A stretch of DNA of 14,108 nt from contig JAGOFF010000041.1 of NCBI GenBank assembly GCA_017997315.1, positions 1-14,108 of the forward strand. Reading direction: 5' to 3'. Shown piece by piece: positions 1 to 8,176 of this stretch (position 1 is its first letter; each line of letters opens with the position of its first letter). The position numbers were made by a program, and so were the translations under genes. A model generated the notes under the pieces. It was given only the letters and a program-made list of their open reading frames with translations, was not told the origin of the DNA and did not search any database. The DNA comes from Clostridia bacterium. GTDB lineage: Bacteria; Bacillota; Clostridia; Saccharofermentanales; UBA5734.

Positions 1-212
1 GCGTAGTCCAGCACCGAGTACGCTTCCCGCACGGTGATCTGCCCCAGACGGAAACCGGAGGCCTTGACCGCCATCAGCCGGCCGTCGAGCTTGCAGGAGG
101 TGTTGCCTCCGCCGCCCTGCACATAATCCGCCCGGCCGCCGGGTCCGGTCGAGATGCGGACCAGTTCCTCCAGTCCCGGGGCGTATGCCTGTAAAAACCT
201 GTCGCGTTCCAT
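1..212 (-). CDS. Class II aldolase (rhamnulose-1-phosphate aldolase type), N-terminal part only
   Basis: This is the first 70 codons of a class II aldolase/adducin-family protein; the rest lies beyond the left edge. A glycine-rich GGGGNTS motif at residues 33-39, followed by MAVKASG at 47-53, matches the phosphate-binding N-terminus I know from bifunctional rhamnulose-1-phosphate aldolase/lactaldehyde dehydrogenases (YuxG type) and related aldolases. Members cleave ketose 1-phosphates into DHAP and an aldehyde, here presumably L-lactaldehyde. The ATG at 210-212 is preceded by a near-perfect Shine-Dalgarno, GGAGGTGAG, at 214-222. It lies 43 bases after the rhaA stop, with a GC-rich hairpin between. 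The position next to rhamnose isomerase supports rhamnulose 1-phosphate as substrate. Whether the protein carries a C-terminal SDR domain cannot be seen. The family call is fairly sure; the substrate is inferred from context. Confidence 0.82.
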   Translation of the reverse strand, partial: MERDRFLQAYAPGLEELVRISTGPGGRADYVQGGGGNTSCKLDGRLMAVKASGFRLGQITVREAYSVLDY

Positions 213-221
213 GCTCACCTC

Positions 222-249
222 CGGCGGGTCCGCCGTCGTAGGACGGCGG
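222..249 (-). other. Alternative GC-rich hairpins between rhaA and the aldolase gene
   Basis: On the minus strand CCGCCGTC (249-242), loop CTAC, GACGGCGG (237-230) forms a perfect 8-bp stem in the 43-base gap. A second, mutually exclusive 5-bp stem, CGGCG (235-231) with CGCCG (226-222), shares its left arm with the first and ends on the first G of the aldolase Shine-Dalgarno. There is no T tract, so this is not an obvious intrinsic terminator. It could stabilise upstream mRNA or modulate aldolase translation. The stems are seen; the function is inferred. Confidence 0.45.
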
Positions 250-255
250 TGCGGG

Positions 256-1557
256 TCAGCGCTTCGCCAGCACTTCCCTCTCGTATCGCGCGATTTCCTC
301 CATATAGCGGACTCCGGGGGGAACTCCCCGGGAAAGGCAGTATTGATCCCATACCGCGCCGACGGGGGCGGTGCGGAGTCCATCCATCAGAGCGAGCCTC
401 CCGGCGTAGTCGCGGTCCGCCTCGAGCGCGCGCAGGCGGTCCGTCGGCTCAAGCAGCGCGGCAAGAACCGCCTTGCGCGTCGCCCGGACGCCGATGGTCC
501 AGGCGCCGATCCGGTTGATGCTGCCGTCGAAGAAATCCGTGGCCAGCCGGACCCGGTCGAAGCCGTCTCCGTATCCGGAAGGCGGGATGCGGGCGATCTC
601 CTTCATCGCCTCGGCCAGCGGATCCTCGGTGATGACCACAAAGTCGCTGTCCCACCGGACTCCTCGGGACACGTGGACCAGCAGTTTCGGCGAGTACAGC
701 AGAAGGGACGGGATCTTGTCCGCGATCGTCTCGGTCGGATGGAAGTGCCCCATGTCCAGCGTCAGCATCAGGGTTCCGTTGCCCTGTTCGCGGGCATGGC
801 CGAGGTAACCCATATAGAATTCGTGCGATCCCGCGGTAAAGCTCTCGACCCCGATGCCGAACAGCTTGCATTCCACCGCGTCCTGCACCAGGGTACCGGG
901 ATACCGTTCCGCCAGCACCGCGTCGAGCGAGTCGCGGAGCCGTTCGCGAAAGGCATACCGGTTGGGAGTCAGGTCCTTCATGCCGTCCTGCACCCAATGG
1001 TTCACCACGCAGGCGTTCCCCTGCCTCCGCCCGATGTCCGCCGCGATCGCGCGGCAGGCGCGGAAATGATCGATCCAGAATGCCCGGACACCCGGATCCG
1101 GATGCGACAGCGTCAAGTCGTCGGACGCCTTCGGATGTCCGAAACTTGTCGGATTGAAATCCAGCCGGACGCCGATCGACGCCGCCCAGTCCATCCAGCG
1201 CGCAAAGTGTCCGGTCCGGTAGCCGTCCCGGTCCGGACGTTCCGCACCGGTTTCCGCATAGCTTGCGTGCAGATTGACCCGCTGCGGACCGGGGAGCAGC
1301 CGGAGCGCTTCTTCAATATCCATGCGGAGTTCATCCCCGTTGGCGGGACGGTACGGGTAGTTCCCGGTCGACAGGATGCCGCCGGAAGCGCCCGCGCCGC
1401 CGGATTCCAGCCCGGCGACATCGTCTCCCTGCCAGCAGTGCATCGAGATCTCGACCCGGTCCAGCCGGTCCAGCGCCTTCCGCACGTCCACGCCCCATTC
1501 CGCAAACGTTTCCTCCGCGGCCTGGAACGCGGTTTCGATCCTCCGGTCCTCCGTCAT
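256..1557 (-). CDS. rhaA: L-rhamnose isomerase
   Basis: RhaA converts L-rhamnose to L-rhamnulose with divalent metal in the cytoplasm; relatives also act on L-lyxose, L-mannose or D-allose. The 433-residue protein is slightly longer than E. coli RhaA (419). It keeps the recognisable blocks: VECKLFGIG (metal ligand E229), LDMGHFHPTE (D268, H271), HVSRGVRWDSD (H295, D303, D305) and DFFDGSINRI (D341), all matching the two-metal site of the E. coli enzyme. The residue after WDSD is F where E. coli has H. An insertion of about six residues precedes the LDMGH block. The start at 1555-1557 was chosen because GGGAGG lies 8 bases upstream and the resulting N-terminus fits the family; an in-frame ATG at 1599 would run into the PHP gene. 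It follows the PHP stop by 16 bases. The family call is very sure; rhamnose as true substrate is likely but not proven. Confidence 0.95.
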   Translation of the reverse strand: MTEDRRIETAFQAAEETFAEWGVDVRKALDRLDRVEISMHCWQGDDVAGLESGGAGASGGILSTGNYPYRPANGDELRMDIEEALRLLPGPQRVNLHASYAETGAERPDRDGYRTGHFARWMDWAASIGVRLDFNPTSFGHPKASDDLTLSHPDPGVRAFWIDHFRACRAIAADIGRRQGNACVVNHWVQDGMKDLTPNRYAFRERLRDSLDAVLAERYPGTLVQDAVECKLFGIGVESFTAGSHEFYMGYLGHAREQGNGTLMLTLDMGHFHPTETIADKIPSLLLYSPKLLVHVSRGVRWDSDFVVITEDPLAEAMKEIARIPPSGYGDGFDRVRLATDFFDGSINRIGAWTIGVRATRKAVLAALLEPTDRLRALEADRDYAGRLALMDGLRTAPVGAVWDQYCLSRGVPPGVRYMEEIARYEREVLAKR

Positions 1558-1573
1558 GGTCCCATCCTCCCGT

Positions 1574-2866
1574 TCACTCGATAAATCGTGTCCTTGCATA
1601 CTCCGAATACCCGGCGATCCGTTCCTTCAGCCGCGGGCAGCGACGGACGACCGCGTCGGAGAACATCCCGTCGTCCGGATCCCGCGCCGCACGCATCTCG
1701 TGGCCGATCAGGGCCCAGGCCGCATCGTGCAGCCCGGAGAACTCCGCCCGGCGCATGGCCTCGCACACGAAAGGCTGGCGGGGCTGGTTGATGTCCTCCC
1801 CGCTGATCTCGAAAAAGTTCCGTTCCCGGCACAATCCCCGCAGCCGGGTCAGTTGCGCCGGGGTGTTCCGGCTGGGCATGTAGGTCACGGCCTGGAATCC
1901 CAGGTCCGCCAGGACGTCGAACAGTTCGTCCAGATAGCCGTCCTCGAAACGCTGGGCTTTCTTGTCCCCCGTAACGGACTCGGTGACGTCCCCCAGATAG
2001 GGGTAGGCCGCGATGATGCCGCGGGAGCGCGCAAAGGAAAGCACTTCCCGTACCGGCAGGAGCTCCTCCGCCGCAGGCAGGTAGACGCGGGGCAGCAGTT
2101 CGCTCTTGAACAGGCCGGTCAGGTCGTAAAGCCACGCCGGATTCCCGGGATCCGTCAGGGCGGCCGCAATCCGGTCCGACGGGCGGATCCCCCAGATCCG
2201 GCCGAGGGCCCGCACCAGCTCCGCGCGGTCGGGGAGAATCGATGTGAGACGTACCGCAAACGCATACAGAAGATGCCGCTCGGTCACGGTCCCGCCCCGC
2301 ACTGCCTCGGACAGGGGAAGCACGTCGCGATCGTAGTCCAGCCCGGTGCCGGCTTCGCGCGCGAGGGCGTCCAGCCGGACGGCCATGGCACGGTTCCGCG
2401 TCTCACGGGCGGCCCGGACCGGCGCAAGAAAACGGTCGAGCGCGTCGGTCGAGGGCTCCGGCACGCCGTGCAGCGCCACATATGCCGTCGATTCCTGGTC
2501 GGGATGGTTGATGCGCCGTCCGGCCAGAGGGGTCCCTGCGAACGTGACCCGCAGTTCCGCGCCGGCCGTCACCGGCAGCCCGAGCAACCGGCCCGCCTCA
2601 CGGAATTCCCGGATGCCGGCCGCGGTATCGTGGTCCATGATCCCCGCGGTCGCGAGTCCCGCCCTGCGCGCCTCCCATACGGCGCGGGCCGGGGTGTACG
2701 GGGAAAAGGAATAGGTCGTGTGGATGTGATTGTTGACATCCCGCGCAGGAGCCGGAAAGACATGCTTCCCCTCCCGTGCCAGCGCGGCCAGCCTGCGTGC
2801 CGCGTCCAGCCGGACGTCCGGGTCCCGGTCATCGAGCCGGGCGATATGTCCGCACGGACCGCTCAT
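1574..2866 (-). CDS. PHP-domain metal-dependent hydrolase, function unknown
   Basis: This 430-residue protein has a PHP (polymerase and histidinol phosphatase) domain, the metal-dependent phosphoesterase fold. Visible signatures are HIHTTYS (H47, H49), MDHD (D78, H79) and GAEL (E104), which fit metal-binding motifs 1 to 3. Candidate later ligands are in GEDIN and IGHE near the C-terminus. About 40 residues precede the first motif. A large insert of more than 150 residues separates the motif-3 region from the C-terminal block, longer than in the small stand-alone PHP phosphatases. The ATG overlaps the E1 stop in an ATGA (2863-2866), implying translational coupling, and rhaA follows 16 bases later. 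Substrate is unknown. A sugar-phosphate or phosphoester hydrolase role in the pathway is plausible but inferred; PHP proteins can also be nucleases, and nothing here suggests a polymerase partner. Confidence 0.8.
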   Translation of the reverse strand: MSGPCGHIARLDDRDPDVRLDAARRLAALAREGKHVFPAPARDVNNHIHTTYSFSPYTPARAVWEARRAGLATAGIMDHDTAAGIREFREAGRLLGLPVTAGAELRVTFAGTPLAGRRINHPDQESTAYVALHGVPEPSTDALDRFLAPVRAARETRNRAMAVRLDALAREAGTGLDYDRDVLPLSEAVRGGTVTERHLLYAFAVRLTSILPDRAELVRALGRIWGIRPSDRIAAALTDPGNPAWLYDLTGLFKSELLPRVYLPAAEELLPVREVLSFARSRGIIAAYPYLGDVTESVTGDKKAQRFEDGYLDELFDVLADLGFQAVTYMPSRNTPAQLTRLRGLCRERNFFEISGEDINQPRQPFVCEAMRRAEFSGLHDAAWALIGHEMRAARDPDDGMFSDAVVRRCPRLKERIAGYSEYARTRFIE

Positions 2867-5340
2867 ACCCCGAGCCGTCCACGGCGGACGGTCTCGACCG
2901 GATTGAACCGCTGCTCGGGAACATAGCCCGGGAGCGGCAGGATGCGCTGGTGCAGGATGTCCAGAAACCAGGAAGGCTGCGGGAAGAAGGTGTCTTCCAG
3001 CTCATAGGCCGGCGTGATCCAGTTCCGCGATCCCAGCACCGCAACCGGCGCGTCCAGGTCGTCGAAGCACAGGTCCGAGAGGTTCCGAGCCAGATCGTTG
3101 AGGAAGGATCCCCGCTCGCAGGCGTCGCCCGCCACGATGACCCGGCCGGTCTTGCGTACTGAAGCCGCGACGATGCCGTAGTCGAACGGAACCAGCGACC
3201 GCGCGTCGATCACTTCCGTCTCGATCCCGAATTCCGAGGACAGCCGGTCCGCGGCTTCGAGCGCGCGGTACAGCGTCGCACCCACGGTCAGGATCGTCAG
3301 GTCGCCGCCGGTCCGCTTGATGTCGGACAGCCCGATCGGGATCTCGTACGGTTCCGGAGGAACGCCGCCTTCGTGGAACCGTTCGGCCATGTCGTACAGC
3401 CGCTGGCTCTCGAAAAACACCACCGGGTCGGTTCCGTTGAGCGCCGCGGTCATCAGTCCCTTGGCGTCGTACGGGGTGGCCGGAAACACCACCTTGAGAC
3501 CCGGGATGTGCGTGCACAGGGAGCTCCAGTCCTGGGAGTGCTGGGCGCCGTATTTGGATCCCACCGATACCCGGAGCACCACGGGCATCCGGAGCCTGCC
3601 GGCCGACATGGCCTGCCACTTGGGCAGCTGGTTGAACACCTCGTCCCCCGCGCGTCCCAGAAAATCGCAGTACATCAGCTCGACCAGCGCACGCCCGCCG
3701 CTCATCGCATACCCGACGGCCGAACCGACGATCGCGGCCTCGGAGATCGGCGTGTTGAACAGCCGGTGGTAGGGCAAGGACTCGGTCAGCCCGCGGTAGA
3801 CCGCGAAAGCGCCGCCCCAGTCCCGGTTTTCCTCCCCGTAGGCGACCAGCGTGGGATCGATGTGGAACTGGTCGAGCACCGCCTCGAACACCGCGTCCCG
3901 CAACTGGATCACACGGTTCTTCGGGAGAGCCGCGCCATCCGGACCTGCGGCGGACCGGCTCTTCTTCGCGTTCTGGATCAGCCGTGGATTCTCTTCCTTC
4001 GGCAGCAGGGTCTCGCAGTCACGGGCATCCAGCGCCGGGATCCTGGTGTTGCTGAACATCAGCCGCTCGATCGCTTCCGGTTCGGCCGTCAGGTCCATCC
4101 TCGGCGACACCGCGGGATCGATCGCCAACGCATAGGCCCGCCCGATCCGCTCCGTGACCGCCGCGTCGATCCCGTCCAGTTCGGGAACGTCAGCCAGTCC
4201 GGCCTCAAGGAGGCCGCGGCGGAACGCTTCGATCGAGTCCTCTTTCTGCCAGGCCGCCTTCTCCTCGGGGGTCCGGTAGGAATCCGCGTCCGAGGGGGAA
4301 TGGCCGGAGTACCGGTAGGTTACGGTGTCAAGCAGAACCGGCCCCTCGCCTTGCCGCAGGATGTCCAGTTTGCGCGCCATCGCGTCGATCACCGCCATCG
4401 GGTTGTATCCGTCGATCCGTTCGGCATGCATCTGCCCGGGATGGAGCCCCGCACCGATCCGGGCGGGCATGCCGTACCCCATGGTCTCGCCTGCGGTCTG
4501 TCCCCCCATCGCATACTGGTTGTCCATGATGTTGAACAGCAGCGGGAGCCCTCCGCGCATGTCCCCTTCCCACAATGTGCGGAACTGGTCCATCAGCGCC
4601 AGCTGGAAGCCCTCCCAAACCGGGCCGCACCCCAGCGCGCCGTCGCCGATGTTGCACACGACCACGCCGGGCTTGCGGTTGATCTTTTTATAAAGCGCGG
4701 CTCCGACCGAGATGTCGCCCGATCCGCCCACGATCGCATTGTTGGGATAGATTCCGAACGGGATGAAGAAGGTATGCATCGATCCGCCCAGTCCGCGGTT
4801 GAATCCCGTGCGTTTGGCAAAGATCTCCGCAAGCGCCCCATAGACCAGGAAGTCCTGCGCAAGTTCCCCCGGATCATCCGGCCACGGCCGGTCGGACGGC
4901 AGGACCGCGCGCAGGATGTCGCCGTCCAGCGCGTCCTCCAGGATGGCCCGCAGTTCCGCCCCCGACATTTTCCGGATGGCGGACAGTCCCTTGGCAAGGA
5001 TTTCGCCGTGCGAACGGTGCGATCCGAATATGATGTCTCCGGCTCCCAGGTGATACGCCTGGCCGACCGCCGCCGCCTCCTGGCCCATGGACAGGTGGGC
5101 GGGGCCCGGATAATCGTACGGACGGCCGTTGTAGCCCCCGGTCGTCTTGACGGCAAGCAGCATGGACTCGAACGTGCGCAGCGTCTTCATGTCCTGGTAG
5201 ATATGCAGGAGTTCGCCGTGCGCGAACCGGTCGCCTTCCTCCCGCAGGCTGCGGTGATAGGTGTTGACCGGAATGTCCTGGAAAGTGATGCTCCCGGGAG
5301 CGCGGACACGGGCGGGATCGATGAACAGTTTTCTGGCCAT
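2863..5340 (-). CDS. 2-oxo-acid dehydrogenase E1, fused alpha-beta subunits (TPP-dependent)
   Basis: E1 decarboxylates a 2-oxo acid on thiamine pyrophosphate and transfers the acyl group to E2 lipoate. The 825-residue chain fuses both subunits. The alpha part (about 50-410) has SHRSHG (107-112), GGSMH (185-189), the TPP/Mg motif beginning GDG (232-234) and ending DN (273-274), and RYSGHSPSDADSYRT (343-357). The beta part (about 475-805) has YGEENRDWGGAF (501-512), FNTPISEAAIVG (528-539), CDFLGRAGDEVFNQ (558-571) and AQHSQDW (599-605). GDG to DN is about 40 residues, longer than the usual motif of about 30. The ATG at 5338-5340 follows AAGGAG by 7 bases, and that site overlaps the TAA of E3 10 bases away; an in-frame ATG at 5415 lies inside E3. 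E2 and E3 are encoded immediately upstream, so a full complex is present. Substrate (pyruvate, acetoin-like or another) cannot be told. Confidence 0.93.
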   Translation of the reverse strand: MARKLFIDPARVRAPGSITFQDIPVNTYHRSLREEGDRFAHGELLHIYQDMKTLRTFESMLLAVKTTGGYNGRPYDYPGPAHLSMGQEAAAVGQAYHLGAGDIIFGSHRSHGEILAKGLSAIRKMSGAELRAILEDALDGDILRAVLPSDRPWPDDPGELAQDFLVYGALAEIFAKRTGFNRGLGGSMHTFFIPFGIYPNNAIVGGSGDISVGAALYKKINRKPGVVVCNIGDGALGCGPVWEGFQLALMDQFRTLWEGDMRGGLPLLFNIMDNQYAMGGQTAGETMGYGMPARIGAGLHPGQMHAERIDGYNPMAVIDAMARKLDILRQGEGPVLLDTVTYRYSGHSPSDADSYRTPEEKAAWQKEDSIEAFRRGLLEAGLADVPELDGIDAAVTERIGRAYALAIDPAVSPRMDLTAEPEAIERLMFSNTRIPALDARDCETLLPKEENPRLIQNAKKSRSAAGPDGAALPKNRVIQLRDAVFEAVLDQFHIDPTLVAYGEENRDWGGAFAVYRGLTESLPYHRLFNTPISEAAIVGSAVGYAMSGGRALVELMYCDFLGRAGDEVFNQLPKWQAMSAGRLRMPVVLRVSVGSKYGAQHSQDWSSLCTHIPGLKVVFPATPYDAKGLMTAALNGTDPVVFFESQRLYDMAERFHEGGVPPEPYEIPIGLSDIKRTGGDLTILTVGATLYRALEAADRLSSEFGIETEVIDARSLVPFDYGIVAASVRKTGRVIVAGDACERGSFLNDLARNLSDLCFDDLDAPVAVLGSRNWITPAYELEDTFFPQPSWFLDILHQRILPLPGYVPEQRFNPVETVRRGRLGV

Positions 5341-5350
5341 GGGGACTCCT

Positions 5351-6712
5351 TTACAGTCGGAAGAATGCTTCGCGGAGAACCTCTCCGACGGTGGGATGCG
5401 GAAACACGAATTCACGGAGGTCGCGCAGCCGCGCCTCGGATTCGATCAGGATGCCGGCCGACACGATGATCTCGGATGCGTACGGACCCAGGATATGGCA
5501 CCCGAGCAGCCGGTTCTCGGCCGGATCGGCAAGTACCTTGCAGAATCCGGTCTCGCGGCTGGTCTCGGCCAGAAACCGGCCGCTGAAACCCATCGGGACC
5601 ACCGCTTTGGCATAGCCGCCCGGACGCAGGGCGCACTGCTCCTCGGTCAGGCCGACGGATGCGGCCTCCGGCGTGGTATAGAGGATGGAGGGCACCGCAT
5701 CGTACCGCATCCTGGCGTTCCCGCCCGTCATGTCCGAGACCGCGGTCTCCGCCTCACGATAGGCGGCGTGCGCGAGCATCCAGGCCCCGTTGACGTCGCC
5801 GACCGCATAGACGCCCGGCACGTTGGTCCGACAGCGGTCGTCGGTCGGGATGTGTCCCCGCTCGACAAGCACACCGCTCTGCTCGAGTCCGAATCCGCCG
5901 ACCGTCGGCGAGCGCCCGGCCGCGAGCAGGACAAGCGGCGCCTCCAGGGTGAGCGCCCCTTCCGGTCCTTCCATCTCCACCCGGCCGTCGCCGATGCGGG
6001 TCACGCGGGTATCCAGATGGAAACGGATCCCCTTGCGCTCGAATTGTTTCTTCAATGCCGCAGCGGTTTCCAGATCCATGTTCCCGGCGATGCGTCCCGT
6101 CATCTCGACGATATCGACTTCCACGCCGGCCGCCCGGCAGTATCCGGCGAGTTCCAGGCCGATGACGCCGGCACCGATGACGGTCATGCGCTGCGGCAGG
6201 ACTTCCCGTTCGAGGATCTCCCGGCTGGTGACCGCCGCACCGGACTCCAGGGCTTCCCGCAGTCCGGGGATCGGGGGCAGGATGGGACCGGATCCGGTCG
6301 CAACCACCAGCCGGCGTCCTTCATACTCCTGTCCGTCCGCCTGCACGCGGATCCGCCCGGGTGCAGCCGACAGGATCCGGGCATAGGAGTCGACGATGAG
6401 GGCCCCCGCTTCCTTGACCGATGCCCGGACGCCGCCGGTCAGCTGTTTCACGACCTTTCGCTTTCGGGTGATGAGGGCGGGCAGATCCAGACGCACATTC
6501 TCGGCAAGCACGCCGAAAGCGGCGCCGTCTCTGGCGTGTTCCATGATCTTGACGCTGTTCAGAAGGGTCTTGGACGGCACGCATCCTTCGTTCAGGCACA
6601 CGCCGCCGAGCGCATTTCCTTCGAAGAGGACCGTGGACAGCCCCGCACGGGCCGCGAGTTCCGCTGCCCGATATCCTCCGGGCCCTCCTCCGATGATCAG
6701 GACTTCATGCAT
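5351..6712 (-). CDS. lpdA: Dihydrolipoyl dehydrogenase (E3)
   Basis: E3 reoxidises dihydrolipoamide on E2 and passes electrons through FAD to NAD+. The 453-residue protein has the usual family layout. It carries an FAD-binding GGGPGG at 8-13, the redox-active disulfide in GGVCLNEGCVPSK (C39 and C44), a second dinucleotide motif GAGVIGLELA in the middle, the FAD-binding YAVGDV, and the C-terminal catalytic pair H439/E444 in HPTVGE (commonly HPTxSE; G here replaces S). Its ATG at 6710-6712 is preceded by AGGGAG. It sits between the E2 and E1 genes, with gaps of 45 and 10 bases, so it is likely the dedicated E3 of this complex. Mercuric or glutathione reductase are excluded by the CLNEGC form of the active site and by context. 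Confidence 0.95.
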   Translation of the reverse strand: MHEVLIIGGGPGGYRAAELAARAGLSTVLFEGNALGGVCLNEGCVPSKTLLNSVKIMEHARDGAAFGVLAENVRLDLPALITRKRKVVKQLTGGVRASVKEAGALIVDSYARILSAAPGRIRVQADGQEYEGRRLVVATGSGPILPPIPGLREALESGAAVTSREILEREVLPQRMTVIGAGVIGLELAGYCRAAGVEVDIVEMTGRIAGNMDLETAAALKKQFERKGIRFHLDTRVTRIGDGRVEMEGPEGALTLEAPLVLLAAGRSPTVGGFGLEQSGVLVERGHIPTDDRCRTNVPGVYAVGDVNGAWMLAHAAYREAETAVSDMTGGNARMRYDAVPSILYTTPEAASVGLTEEQCALRPGGYAKAVVPMGFSGRFLAETSRETGFCKVLADPAENRLLGCHILGPYASEIIVSAGILIESEARLRDLREFVFPHPTVGEVLREAFFRL

Positions 6713-6757
6713 AAGTGTTCTCCCTATTGTTATGATGTCAGGCCGTTCTCTCGTATT

Positions 6758-8131
6758 CTACTCGGCCAGATATTTCGATATTTCAGCCATATATCCGGCT
6801 AGATCCTGGAGGAAGCGCGCAGCATCCGCACCATCCATGGCGCGGTGGTCGAAGGTGAGCGAGAGCGGGATCGCTTCGTAGGCGGACGCCGTTCCGGATT
6901 GCGGATCCATGAGCCTCCAACGGGTCTGCGGGGCGCAGACGCCAAGAATGGCGGTTTGCGGCGGATTGATCACCGGGGTGAACGACTCGATGCCGAATGC
7001 GCCGAGATTGGTCACGGTGAACGTACCTCCCCGCAGCAGGTCCGGGCCGATCGCTCCGCTCCGGCAGGAATCCGCCAATGTCCGAACGGTTTTTGAGATC
7101 TCCTGGAGTTCCATCCGGTCGGCGTGGAAGACCGTCGGAACCATCAGGCCGCGGGGGGTGTCGACAGCGACGCCCAGATGCACCGGTTCGAACAGCTGGA
7201 CATGGTCTTCGAATCCATGGGCGTTGAGCAGCGGGTGGCGCTTCAGAACGCGCGATACCGCATACAGGATAAAGTCCGTGACGGTCGGGATCCGTGGGGC
7301 AGCGCCCGGGCCGGCGGCATCCGGCCGACCCTCGGGCCGGGCGGACTTCATCCGGTTCCGGAGGGAAAACAGGTCGGTCGCGTCAAAGGAGGCGTTCAGT
7401 GTCAGCTGGGCGGTGGATCCGAGCGAAGTCATCATCGCGGTCCCGATCGACCTTCGGATCAGGGTGTGGGCGCGGATCTCCGATCCGGGCTCCGTCGGGA
7501 GTCCGCCCGGCATCGGAACGGAGTCTCCGACATCCGCCGCACGGATACGCCCTCCGACGCCGGTCGCGGATAAAGCGGCTTTCGCAGGATCCGCCAACAG
7601 GCGTCCGGCTGCCGGGGTGGGTGCGGTCCGGACCTCCGCTGCCGCGCGGACGTCACGCTCAAGGATCCGGCCGTCCGGACCGGTCCCCGCTGCGCCCGCA
7701 CGCAGGTCGATCCCCAGCCTGTCCGCGAGACGGCGGGCACGCGGACTCGCGCCGGACGCGCCCTGCGAAGCGCCGGACAGCACCGGGCCCGGACCGGTCG
7801 AGGAATCCGTCCGTGAGGGTTCCGGCTGCGGCGCGGATGCCCCGGAAACGGATTCGGGCAGTTCCATCGGATAAAAACCGGCGGGATCCTCCCCCGGCTG
7901 CCCGATGACACAGACGTTCACGAGGCAGGGCACGTCGTCCCCCTCCTCAAAGAACCGCGCGAGCAATACTCCCCCGACGGGCGCCGCCTCGTCGAACACC
8001 GCTTTGTCGGTTTCGTACGTGAACAGCAGGTCGCCCGCAGAGACCGAATCCCCGACGGATATGTGCCATTTCCCGAGGATGCAGCTTTCCACGGACTGGC
8101 CTTGACGGGGCATGATGACGGGAATCGCCAT
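6758..8131 (-). CDS. 2-oxo-acid dehydrogenase E2, dihydrolipoyl acyltransferase
   Basis: E2 forms the core of the complex and transfers the acyl group from lipoate to CoA. The 457 residues show an N-terminal lipoyl domain (1-78, lipoyl lysine K43 in YETDKAVF), a Ser/Gly/Pro-rich linker (about 92-127), an E1/E3 subunit-binding domain at 128-161 (ASPRARRLAD ... GPDGRILERDV), a second shorter copy-like segment at 176-201 ending GVGGRIRAADV, and the acyltransferase domain from about 218 with the catalytic HRAMDG (H429, D433, G434). The ATG at 8129-8131 has AGGAGAGG about 9 bases upstream. It lies 45 bases after the SDR gene and 45 before E3. One lipoyl domain suggests a simple core. Acyl specificity is not readable from sequence; acetyl from pyruvate or acetoin are both possible. 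Confidence 0.94.
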   Translation of the reverse strand: MAIPVIMPRQGQSVESCILGKWHISVGDSVSAGDLLFTYETDKAVFDEAAPVGGVLLARFFEEGDDVPCLVNVCVIGQPGEDPAGFYPMELPESVSGASAPQPEPSRTDSSTGPGPVLSGASQGASGASPRARRLADRLGIDLRAGAAGTGPDGRILERDVRAAAEVRTAPTPAAGRLLADPAKAALSATGVGGRIRAADVGDSVPMPGGLPTEPGSEIRAHTLIRRSIGTAMMTSLGSTAQLTLNASFDATDLFSLRNRMKSARPEGRPDAAGPGAAPRIPTVTDFILYAVSRVLKRHPLLNAHGFEDHVQLFEPVHLGVAVDTPRGLMVPTVFHADRMELQEISKTVRTLADSCRSGAIGPDLLRGGTFTVTNLGAFGIESFTPVINPPQTAILGVCAPQTRWRLMDPQSGTASAYEAIPLSLTFDHRAMDGADAARFLQDLAGYMAEISKYLAE

Positions 8132-8176
8132 GGATCCGTACCTCTCCTGTCACAACGGCGAGAAACCGCCGCTTGA

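Noticed and set aside
154..1584. 476-codon open frame on the plus strand opposite rhaA
   Set aside because: Rich in Arg, Pro, Gly and His with no recognisable domain; it mirrors the GC-biased codons of rhaA, which has clear family motifs.
1376..2926. 516-codon plus-strand frame opposite the PHP gene
   Set aside because: Same antisense pattern, crossing three minus-strand genes without motifs.
5341..5415. Earlier ATG for the fused E1
   Set aside because: It lies inside the E3 C-terminus, and the ATG at 5340 has AAGGAG at ideal spacing.
3373..5469. 698-codon plus-strand frame opposite the fused E1 gene
   Set aside because: Antisense shadow of a GC-rich gene; no motifs, His/Arg-rich composition, no convincing ribosome site.
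8156..8171. Small hairpin CGGCG/CGCCG between the SDR and E2 genes
   Set aside because: Only a 5-bp stem with a 6-base loop and no T tract; expected often by chance in GC-rich DNA.
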